From Candidatus Stercoripulliclostridium pullicola (GTDB lineage: Bacteria; Bacillota; Clostridia; Christensenellales; DTU072): 9,450 nucleotides of DNA. The notes beneath the pieces are model-generated. The model searched no databases. It was not told the origin of the DNA and saw only the letters and a program-made list of their open reading frames with translations. Every line of letters starts with the position of its first letter. Positions within the stretch are counted from its first letter, which is position 1. The position numbers and the translations under genes are program-made. This document shows positions 1 through 5,997 of this stretch, one piece after another. The DNA lies in contig JADINF010000036.1 of assembly GCA_017694145.1 (NCBI GenBank), positions 1 to 9,450 of the forward strand, given 5' to 3'.

Positions 1-1907
1 GATATGTATAGCTTTATAAGAGCGAGATGCCGTGGATAAGTTTTTTCGAGAAATTCGTCCATATACGGTGGCGCTATTTCGTAGGGGCGTTCGATACCGT
101 GCTTTACGACGAGCGTTTTGAATTCCTCGAAAGCCGCTGCCTTTTCCTTGATGTTCCAGCTGTTCTCGTACATCTTGGCATATAATGCGTTTATCCGTAT
201 TTCTTCTACGAAGCCGGTGAGAAGTTCGTCGCCTTCCGCTGCGGTCAAGGCGCTTTGCGTAAGAGCAAGATAACGCTTGACGTTTTCGTTGCTCAGGTAA
301 TCGTCGTAATGATCTTCAGGTCGGTCGTAGAGGTCGAGATCGTCCGCTTCCGTTCTTACAGACTCGTGCATTATATCGAGGTATTCCGCTATATATTCCG
401 CGGCGGCGCCGTAGGTGACCTTGACGTATTTACCGAGCAATTCGTTCACGTCGACGTCGGTATCCCATAGCTGCTTCGCGAGAACGTAGCTCCTTAAACA
501 GGCGAGCTCGTCCGACATTTCCCGGCTTCCTTGATGAAATACGCTTTTTACGTTGTTTTCCTTATAGAATTCCGCATTGTCCTTCTGTACTGCAAAGTTC
601 GGATAGGGAAGCAAAAGATTTTTGAAATCGACTACGTAATCCCATATAAAGAGATTGTCGCAGACTGCGCTCCAGTCCTCGATCATTTTTTTTGCCTCCG
701 CCGATTTCTCGGTATCGCCGAATTTATAACTGTAAAGCTGTGAAGTTTCGATAGGAGCTATCACTATATTGACGTTCTTTTCGCAGGTTATGCCTTTCGG
801 AACGTCCTTAGTAAAAAAGTACGCGAGCGTGCTTATGTATTTGTCGGGGAATTTGCGGGCGAGTTTATTGAGTATTTCGATGAGCGCGCCGGCACGGGAA
901 CCGTATTTTTCGTACGAAGCTTCGCACTCGTCGCATTCGCAATAGTACATATTGTCGTTGATACTGAAGTCCCAGTAGACGACGTCGGGTGACTCCTGTA
1001 TGAACTCGCGGAGTTTGGCTTCGACTATAGGATATATGTCGGGATTGGTAAGGCAGAGCTGAGTGGTTACGCCCTTGTATTCGTAGCGCCGCTTGCCTTC
1101 AATGTAGGCGTAATATTCGGGGTGGGAGTCGAAGTGTTCTTCGGGCGGTACGAACGTGAATACGCTGTGGCACCACGTTCCCCAATAATTATTGTTGTCG
1201 TTGCCGAATTCGTTGCCGGCACCCGTTCCGTTACTTTTAATGCGCTTGCTCCAGCCGTTTTCCGACACTTCGTATTGATATATGCGTCGCCAGGCGAAAT
1301 CGGGATTTTCCACGACGTCGAGTTCGTCGAGGTAGACGGTGGGCGCGTAGGGGATATAATCGTAATCGTCCCTTACGAACATGCATCCGAGTATGTCTTC
1401 GGCAAAGCCGTAAATGCCGTTGATAACGCCGTTGAGAGCGGTAAGCTCGTTTTCGGAACAGGATTTGATATAGATATCGTTAAGGTGTGTTTTGATAACG
1501 TAGCCGTCGTGGTAAACGCCGCTTGCGGAAACTGCCTCAGCCATGACTGTGTCGCCCAGCGATATGAAATGCGTATCGCGCACCTCGTCGTCGGTAATCA
1601 CTTCGAAGCCGTTGGAAGAGCCGGTCATTTTCCTCAATATATCGGACAGATAAAGCGCGTCCCCGATAAGAGAGTTGCGGTCTTTTAAGGGAATGACTAT
1701 ATCGTAGTCGGTATTTCCGTCGAGAGCAAGGCAAACGGGCTTGACTTCCGCTAAATACGTGCGCCATGCGTTTTCGTCGTAGTCCAAATTGTCCGAAACG
1801 GCAATAACGCTCGTAGCCTTACGCGCGTTCTCGGCGTTACCGGAACAACCGATAACCGTCAGCGCTGTCAACAGAAGAATAACCGACACCAACAGTTTTT
1901 TAGACAT
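1..1907 (-). CDS. DUF4838-family lipoprotein, GH20/GH67-like N-terminal region (3' end beyond window)
   Basis: Reads leftwards from an ATG at 1907 without a stop to the window edge: 635 codons seen, C-terminus missing. GGAGG lies 4 nt before the ATG. The first 20 residues form a lipoprotein signal (Lys-Lys, a hydrophobic run, then V-I-G-C with the lipidated Cys at 21), so the protein is probably anchored outside the membrane. Residues of about 45-220 resemble the non-catalytic alpha/beta domain before GH20 and GH67 catalytic domains. The following part matches my memory of DUF4838: a GTWCHS motif, then HPEYYA, a QLCLTNP stretch, an INDN segment followed by a C-x-C-x2-C knot at residues 323-328, and FPDKYISTLAY. 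DUF4838 proteins are glycan-associated and mostly uncharacterised, so a glycosidase-like role is inferred and the substrate is unknown. It is divergent from a GH95 fucosidase, which fits host or plant glycan use. Family assignment is from motif recognition, not a search. Confidence 0.85.
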   Translation of the reverse strand, partial: MSKKLLVSVILLLTALTVIGCSGNAENARKATSVIAVSDNLDYDENAWRTYLAEVKPVCLALDGNTDYDIVIPLKDRNSLIGDALYLSDILRKMTGSSNGFEVITDDEVRDTHFISLGDTVMAEAVSASGVYHDGYVIKTHLNDIYIKSCSENELTALNGVINGIYGFAEDILGCMFVRDDYDYIPYAPTVYLDELDVVENPDFAWRRIYQYEVSENGWSKRIKSNGTGAGNEFGNDNNNYWGTWCHSVFTFVPPEEHFDSHPEYYAYIEGKRRYEYKGVTTQLCLTNPDIYPIVEAKLREFIQESPDVVYWDFSINDNMYYCECDECEASYEKYGSRAGALIEILNKLARKFPDKYISTLAYFFTKDVPKGITCEKNVNIVIAPIETSQLYSYKFGDTEKSAEAKKMIEDWSAVCDNLFIWDYVVDFKNLLLPYPNFAVQKDNAEFYKENNVKSVFHQGSREMSDELACLRSYVLAKQLWDTDVDVNELLGKYVKVTYGAAAEYIAEYLDIMHESVRTEADDLDLYDRPEDHYDDYLSNENVKRYLALTQSALTAAEGDELLTGFVEEIRINALYAKMYENSWNIKEKAAAFEEFKTLVVKHGIERPYEIAPPYMDEFLEKTYPRHLALIKLYI

Positions 1908-1988
1908 ATATCCTCCGACGCTTTCAGATTCTCATATCGCGCCGATTCTATCTCGTACGCGCGTGCTTAACGGCATTGCCGCAATTCA

Positions 1989-2017
1989 ATATTATCACAG
2001 CATACAAAACGTTACAA
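1989..2017 (-). promoter_or_regulatory. Predicted promoter of the DUF4838 lipoprotein gene
   Basis: On the minus strand TTGTAA (2012-2017) and TAATAT (1989-1994) are separated by 17 nt. The expected start near 1982 gives a leader of about 75 nt. The spacer contains the hexamer palindrome AACGTT (2008-2013), the kind of CG-centred core that LacI-family sugar repressors bind. That reading is only a suggestion, because the flanks are not clearly symmetrical. Confidence 0.45.
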
Positions 2018-2062
2018 GCGTTATTTGCGGCTTACGGCGTGCCGAAGAAGCCTTTAAGCGTA

Positions 2063-2091
2063 TTGACAAGAGGTTTATAATATATTACAAT
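2063..2091 (+). promoter_or_regulatory. Predicted strong promoter reading towards the GH95 gene
   Basis: TTGACA (2063-2068, perfect consensus) and TACAAT (2086-2091, 5 of 6) are 17 nt apart. The expected start is near 2098. A TATAAT at 2076-2081 is too close to this -35 to pair with it. Just downstream ACTCG (2094-2098) and CGAGT (2107-2111) form an inverted repeat around the start site, a possible operator. If this promoter drives the fucosidase, the mRNA leader is about 420 nt, which is unusually long. The -35 boxes of this and the divergent lipoprotein promoter are only about 45 bp apart, so one regulator could control both. Confidence 0.55.
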
Positions 2092-2518
2092 CGACTCGGA
2101 TCGGTACGAGTTCGGGCGGAATATTACCGTAACGGCAGAAAACCCCGCGATCGAAAGGGACCTGCGTTCCCTCGCCTGCGCCGAGCGCAAAGCGATACCG
2201 GAGCTTCTTACGATATTCTTACGATAAATCGGCGACGGTGATCGACGGAGTTAAGCCCTGATATATCGGTAACGGATACGGCGCGAGATAATGGCGCATA
2301 AACCGGGAGCGTTATGGGGATTTGCGTCGGAGATTCAAATAGTTTTTCAAAGTATCATAACGGAAACGTGAGGGAGTCGCTCCGATACTCGCGGCGATTC
2401 GCGCGACGTCCGACTTAAGACGAAATGCTTTTTGCGGGCGGCTGATACCGAATATCGGGCGATAAGCGCACGGCTGTCGATACGTCTATCGCCGGTAAGA
2501 GCGCATAAGGAGAAATAT

Positions 2519-4708
2519 ATGAAAAGAATGGTATTCCGCAAACCTGCCGCGAACTGGCACGAATCTTTACCCCACGGAAACGGCAAAACGGCATTCACCG
2601 CGTCGGGAGGCAGGCGCGTCGAAAAACTATGGTTCAACGACGCCGAACTGTGGTCGGGATATCCACGCGATCATGACAATCCTCAGTCCCCGGAAGCTCT
2701 CGTCAAAGCACGTAAACAATTAGCCGAAGGCTTGGCGGCGGAAGCGGAGGCTACGGTAAGCGCGAATATGTCGGGGGACTACAGCGAAGCGTATATGCCG
2801 CTCGCGACCGTGAAAATCGCCGTACGCGCGGGATTAAGCAGGGGATATTCGCGCACGCTCGATTTCGAGAACGGAATGCTCGTGACGCGCGACGATAAGC
2901 TCAAAAGAAAGGCGTTCGTATCCTATCCGCACGACGTAGCCGTTTATTCGGCGGAAGGCAGGTCATCTTTTTCCCTTACCGTGAGCGGAAAATCTCTTAT
3001 GCGGCACACTGTTTCCGTAGTAAACGGCATTTTTACGATAAGCGGCAATGCGCCTGATTACGCCGCGCCGCATTATCTGCGTCTGAAAACGTCGCCTATT
3101 CGCTACGACGAAGGGAAGGCGGCGGCTTTCGCGCTCGCGCTAAGGGCGGAAACGGACGGCGCTGTAAAATGCGCGGGCAATAAACTGCGTATCTCCAAAG
3201 CCACTTACGTACGCCTCTATGCCGTTACTTGCACGGGTTTCAGAGGATACGCCTCGATGCCCGAAACCGACTGCGGGAAAATACTTGACGAGGCGATTGC
3301 CGCGCTTGCGGCGGTGAAAGCGCCGTACGAGGATATAGAGCGCGCGCATATCGAGGATTACCGCGCTTTGTATTTTAATCAAAGTCTTACGCTTGCCGAA
3401 GGCGATGGCGACGTAGCGGCGTTGCTCAAAAAGGCGCGTTCGGGGAAACCCTGCGCGGAGCTTATAGAGCTTTTATACGATTTCGGCAAATACATGACTA
3501 TATGCGGAAGCCGCACGAGTCAGCCGCTCAATCTTCAGGGTCAGTGGAATAAGGAAATGCGTCCGCCGTGGAGCAGTAACCTTACCACCAACATAAACGC
3601 GCAGATGAACTATTGGGGCGCGACGCGAGCGGGGCTGGAAGGCTGTTTGACGCCGTTTTACGAAGCGGTGAAAGAAGTCGCGGAGCGCGGCAGGCGTACC
3701 GCGGCGGTGAATTACGGCGCGAGGGGATTCGCGTGCAATCATAACGTCGATATCTGGCGCAACACTTCTCCCGTGCAGGGGGATCCGAGCTATATGTATT
3801 CGCCCCTGTGCGGCGCGTGGCTCGCGTGCGAAATGTTCGCGCATAAGAGAAATTGCGGCAAAATAGACAACGACGCTACCCGCGTTATATCGGAAGCGGC
3901 GAGATTCGTACTCGATTACCTCTGGGAATACGACGGTAAGCTCGTGACCGCGCCGTCCACCTCGCCCGAAACGGCTTATACGGAGAACGGAAAGAGGTCG
4001 TCCGTAGGTATCGCCTCCGCTTACGAAACGGCGGTGGTAAGAGAAACGTTCGCGAACTGCCTTGCGTCAGGCGCGGACGAAGAACTCAAAGAGGAAATAA
4101 GAAACGCGCTCAAAAGACTTGCGCCCTACGAGAAAGCCGATAACGGATTGGCGGAATGGTCGGGCGGCAGAATGAGCGCGGAGAAGGGGCACAGGCATTT
4201 TTCGCCGTTGTACGGGGTATATCCCGGCAATTCCGTGAAAGAAGGTTCGGAAGAATTCGTATGGGCGAAAGAGCTTTTCGATTACAGACTGAAATACGCC
4301 TCCTCGCCGATAGGCTGGAGCGCGGCGTGGGCGATATGCCTTGCGGCGCGTTTCCGCGACAAAGAGGCGGCGGAGAGGACGATAGCCTCTTTCACCGGAC
4401 GGTCGGTAATGAATAATCTTTTCGATTATCATCCGCCGCGTTATTTCCAGATCGACGGGAATATGGGCTTTATCGCCGGTATAAACGAATTGCTCATTCA
4501 GGAAAGCGACGGCGTAATAACGTTGTTGCCCGCCTGTTACGAGCTCATCGGAAGCGGCGAAATGAAAGGCGTTGTCGTGAACGGCGCAAAAATAGATTTC
4601 CGCTGGAGTAACGGGAAAGTAAATTACGTTCGCGCCGACAAGCCGGTGAAAATAAAGGACGTTAATTTCGACGTAAATTTCGAATGCGTAAACGCCGAAC
4701 TTGTATGA
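2519..4708 (+). CDS. GH95 family alpha-L-fucosidase, cytoplasmic
   Basis: 729 residues. The start is ATG 2519, six nt after AAGGAG (2507-2512). An in-frame ATG at 2432 would add 29 residues that do not look like the family. GH95 enzymes hydrolyse alpha-1,2-linked L-fucose (some members act on L-galactose) with inversion. The N-terminal beta domain begins W-H-E-S-L-P-H-G-N-G and LWFNDAELWSG (37-47). The (alpha/alpha)6 barrel shows NLQGQWN (338-344), a WSSNLTTNINAQMNYW segment (351-366), HNVDIW (408-413), TSPE (481-484), GHRHFSPLYGVYPG (557-570) and QIDGNMG (644-650). Known catalytic residues of the Bifidobacterium enzyme (an Asn pair, Glu, Asp) correspond to N358/N360, E484 and D646, so all are present. 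There is no signal peptide, so it should act inside the cell on imported fucosylated oligosaccharides. Length is normal for the family. Exact substrate cannot be told from the sequence. Confidence 0.93.
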   Translation: MKRMVFRKPAANWHESLPHGNGKTAFTASGGRRVEKLWFNDAELWSGYPRDHDNPQSPEALVKARKQLAEGLAAEAEATVSANMSGDYSEAYMPLATVKIAVRAGLSRGYSRTLDFENGMLVTRDDKLKRKAFVSYPHDVAVYSAEGRSSFSLTVSGKSLMRHTVSVVNGIFTISGNAPDYAAPHYLRLKTSPIRYDEGKAAAFALALRAETDGAVKCAGNKLRISKATYVRLYAVTCTGFRGYASMPETDCGKILDEAIAALAAVKAPYEDIERAHIEDYRALYFNQSLTLAEGDGDVAALLKKARSGKPCAELIELLYDFGKYMTICGSRTSQPLNLQGQWNKEMRPPWSSNLTTNINAQMNYWGATRAGLEGCLTPFYEAVKEVAERGRRTAAVNYGARGFACNHNVDIWRNTSPVQGDPSYMYSPLCGAWLACEMFAHKRNCGKIDNDATRVISEAARFVLDYLWEYDGKLVTAPSTSPETAYTENGKRSSVGIASAYETAVVRETFANCLASGADEELKEEIRNALKRLAPYEKADNGLAEWSGGRMSAEKGHRHFSPLYGVYPGNSVKEGSEEFVWAKELFDYRLKYASSPIGWSAAWAICLAARFRDKEAAERTIASFTGRSVMNNLFDYHPPRYFQIDGNMGFIAGINELLIQESDGVITLLPACYELIGSGEMKGVVVNGAKIDFRWSNGKVNYVRADKPVKIKDVNFDVNFECVNAELV

Positions 4709-4729
4709 CGTCCGCAGTAGTGTTATAAT
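4701..4729 (+). promoter_or_regulatory. Predicted promoter of the 152-residue protein gene
   Basis: TTGTAT (4701-4706, three of six consensus positions) and a perfect TATAAT (4724-4729) are 17 nt apart. The -35 box lies inside the last codons of the fucosidase gene. The expected start near 4736 gives a leader of about 33 nt. This suggests the downstream gene can be expressed separately, although read-through from the fucosidase is possible since I see no terminator between them. Confidence 0.45.
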
Positions 4730-4768
4730 AATCATTTATTTAAAAAAACGTTATTTCATGGTGAAGAA

Positions 4769-5227
4769 ATGAAAGAAGAGGAGATGTTTGCAAAAGGAGC
4801 GAAGCTGTCCGCGGAGCGCGAAAAAAAGGCGCTTACCGATATCCGCGCGGTCTTGCCCGGATTTTGCTCGGGCGACAGGGCGACTCTAGTTGAATTAGAA
4901 CGTTTTCTTTTTGAAAAATACGGTGCGGAAAAGGTCGATTGGCGGGATATAGACAGATGCACCCGCACGAAAGTCAAAAGATATAATAAATATTGTCGCA
5001 CCGTGTTCTGCGTGAGCGAAGGGCACGTCGCGGACGAAGAGTATCGCGCGGCGTATATCGTAAAAAGGGATAATCTCAGGAATCCTTCCGTAAACGAAGA
5101 CGATTTTTTTTACGACTTGTTTCTTATCGTCGGAAGCGAGGACGGCGAAAAGCCGACGAGCTATTTTATAGGCGGGTATTCGGAAGGCTTACACGAAGAA
5201 ATATACGTTCTGTGCGGCAATCGTTGA
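4769..5227 (+). CDS. Hypothetical protein, 152 residues
   Basis: I do not recognise this protein. It starts at ATG 4769, four nt after GGTGA (4760-4764), which pairs with the 16S tail. The next in-frame ATG (4784) has its purine run directly against it, so it is a poorer start. The product is soluble-looking, with no signal peptide or membrane segment. It has a charged, probably helical N-terminal third with many Lys and Glu (1-55), a basic patch around residues 63-73, and four of its five or so cysteines in the middle and end (64, 76, 81, 149). The C-terminal part is rich in aromatic and acidic residues (DDFFYDLFLIVGSEDGE, then SYFIGGYSEG). It lies 60 nt after the fucosidase gene and 132 nt before the thioredoxin operon. 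Codon use resembles its neighbours, so it is likely a real gene. No function is proposed. Confidence 0.7.
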   Translation: MKEEEMFAKGAKLSAEREKKALTDIRAVLPGFCSGDRATLVELERFLFEKYGAEKVDWRDIDRCTRTKVKRYNKYCRTVFCVSEGHVADEEYRAAYIVKRDNLRNPSVNEDDFFYDLFLIVGSEDGEKPTSYFIGGYSEGLHEEIYVLCGNR

Positions 5228-5289
5228 ATTTGCGCCGCAAGCGTTACGGTATGGCGCGTAGAACGGAAATTTTAAGGAATTTAACGTTA

Positions 5290-5309
5290 TGTGACTATGT
5301 TACGGAAAA
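5290..5309 (+). promoter_or_regulatory. Conserved activator-type box, copy 1 (thioredoxin operon)
   Basis: A 20-base element starting TGTGAC and ending TTACGGAAAA. It matches the box at 8549-8568 at 18 of 20 positions. A weak dyad (GTGAC, 3 nt, GTTAC) is centred at 5297, 29 bases before the first base of the -10 box and about 41 before the expected start. TGTGA is the classic Crp half-site; the right half is degenerate. Assignment to the Crp/Fnr regulator encoded at 7792-8448 is an inference. Confidence 0.6.
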
Positions 5310-5331
5310 ATTTTTTTCGCGGAGATATACT
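5303..5331 (+). promoter_or_regulatory. Predicted thioredoxin operon promoter, weak -35
   Basis: The -10 box is TATACT (5326-5331). The hexamer 17 nt upstream is CGGAAA (5303-5308), which hardly resembles TTGACA. A good -10 with a poor -35 overlapped by a conserved box is what an activator-dependent promoter looks like. The expected start near 5338 gives a leader of only about 22 nt. Confidence 0.55.
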
Positions 5332-5341
5332 GTAAACAGTA
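5328..5341. promoter_or_regulatory. Palindrome over the -10 and start site of the thioredoxin promoter
   Basis: TACTGT, AA, ACAGTA: six-base arms around two bases. It overlaps the end of the -10 box and the expected transcription start, where a repressor would block transcription. It is not present at the rubredoxin promoter. It could be a second regulator's operator or a small hairpin at the mRNA 5' end. It resembles LexA arms but the spacing is wrong. Confidence 0.4.
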
Positions 5342-5359
5342 AATCAAGCGAGGTGACTT

Positions 5360-5665
5360 ATGTCGGTTTTAACTATAACCAAAAACAATTTTCAAGAGGA
5401 AGTTCTCAATTCCGATAAACCCGTCCTTATCGATTTCTGGGCGAGCTGGTGCGGACCCTGCCGCATAATGGGACCCGTGGTGGACGAAATAGCCGCAGAG
5501 CGCGGAGATATCAAGGTAGGTAAAGTAAACGTGGACGACGAGTCCGAGCTTGCGAGCGCTTTCGGGATAATGAGTATTCCCACTCTCGTCGTGATGAAGG
5601 GCGGCAAAGTCGTCAACTCTTCCGTGGGCGTCAGACCGAAAGGCGACATACTCAGAATGATTTGA
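5360..5665 (+). CDS. trxA: Thioredoxin
   Basis: 101 residues, close to the usual 105. The start is ATG 5360 after GAGGTGA (5350-5356). The protein is a single thioredoxin fold with no signal peptide, so it is cytoplasmic. The redox centre is W30-C31-G32-P33-C34, preceded by VLIDFWAS, and the cis-proline is P74 in SIPT. The C-terminal helix is slightly short, ending at DILRMI. It reduces protein disulfides and, in this setting, may reduce persulfides on the rhodanese or low-molecular-weight thiols; that role is inferred from the operon. It is the first gene of a three-gene operon, and its stop lies 11 nt before the rhodanese ATG. No thioredoxin reductase is encoded in the window, so the electron donor must be elsewhere. 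The gene symbol is by family only: genomes of this kind often carry several thioredoxins. Confidence 0.95.
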   Translation: MSVLTITKNNFQEEVLNSDKPVLIDFWASWCGPCRIMGPVVDEIAAERGDIKVGKVNVDDESELASAFGIMSIPTLVVMKGGKVVNSSVGVRPKGDILRMI

Positions 5666-5676
5666 AGGAACACGAT

Positions 5677-5997
5677 ATGGGCATATTCGATTTTTTACGC
5701 TCCGCAGACATTAACGCGGGGATAGCGGAATACGCTTCCGATTCGGGCGCAGTGCTCGTAGACGTGCGCACTCCCGGCGAATACGCTTCGGGGCATATCG
5801 AAGGGAGCAGAAATATCCCGCTCGACACGTTGGCGTCCGCGCAAAGCGCCATACCCGATAAAAGCACGCCGCTTTATATTTACTGTCACAGCGGCGCGCG
5901 CAGTCGTTACGCGGCGCGTATTCTGCGCAGACTCGGTTATACCGCAATCAAGGACATCGGCGGGATAATGTCTTATACAGGGAAGGTAGTCGTATAA
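5677..5997 (+). CDS. Single-domain rhodanese (sulfurtransferase)
   Basis: 106 residues. I choose ATG 5677, placed 7 nt after AAGGA (5665-5669), over an in-frame TTG at 5662, which overlaps the thioredoxin stop and lacks a ribosome site. It is one rhodanese domain: VLVDVRTPGEYASGHIEGSRN (27-47) is the standard N-terminal signature, and the active loop is C70-H-S-G-A-R-S, with C70 carrying the persulfide. A six-residue loop is typical of thiosulfate or persulfide sulfurtransferases; the longer loop of Cdc25 phosphatases is absent. No signal peptide. Its stop overlaps the ATG of the CoA-disulfide-reductase-like gene by one base (TAATG), so the two are translationally coupled. It likely passes sulfane sulfur between thiosulfate or polysulfide, thioredoxin and the downstream flavoprotein. 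The direction of transfer in the cell cannot be told. Confidence 0.93.
   Translation: MGIFDFLRSADINAGIAEYASDSGAVLVDVRTPGEYASGHIEGSRNIPLDTLASAQSAIPDKSTPLYIYCHSGARSRYAARILRRLGYTAIKDIGGIMSYTGKVVV

Larger units (their letters stand above)
1908..2518. other. 611-base divergent intergenic region
   Basis: This gap lies between the start codons of the lipoprotein and fucosidase genes. Besides the two predicted promoters it holds an open frame on the plus strand at 2081-2227 (about 48 codons, ends TAA). That frame has gene-like codon use but no ATG, GTG or TTG start, so it may be a gene remnant. A 34-codon ATG frame at 2314-2418 has only a weak ribosome site and I do not call it. GGAG-TCG-CTCC near 2374 could form a small hairpin, but no U-tract follows. 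I see no riboswitch I recognise and no RNA gene. Confidence 0.5.

Noticed and set aside
1122..1688. Plus-strand open frame of 188 codons
   Set aside because: It lies antisense inside the DUF4838 lipoprotein gene, whose signal peptide, ribosome site and family motifs are clear. The frame has no ribosome site and no recognisable protein features.
2063..2081. Promoter made of TTGACA with the perfect TATAAT at 2076-2081
   Set aside because: The spacer is only 7 nt; the TACAAT at 2086-2091 gives the correct 17 nt.
2432..2518. 29-residue N-terminal extension of the fucosidase
   Set aside because: ATG 2519 has AAGGAG at ideal distance, the extension does not resemble a signal peptide, and family similarity starts after 2519.
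4067..4735. Minus-strand open frame of 222 codons
   Set aside because: Antisense to the conserved C-terminal part of the GH95 gene, with low-complexity arginine-rich content typical of a shadow frame.
5231..5256. Terminator hairpin (GCGCC...GGCGC) after the 152-residue protein gene
   Set aside because: The stem is only five pairs with a 16-base loop and no U-tract follows.
5328..5341. LexA (SOS) box
   Set aside because: CTGT and ACAG are two bases apart rather than the eight of the Proteobacterial LexA box, and Firmicute LexA uses a different motif.
5212..5418. Plus-strand frame sharing a short peptide (CDYVTEK-like) with one at 8384-8584
   Set aside because: The shared peptide is only the translation of the conserved DNA box. 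Both frames cross promoters and overlap real genes.
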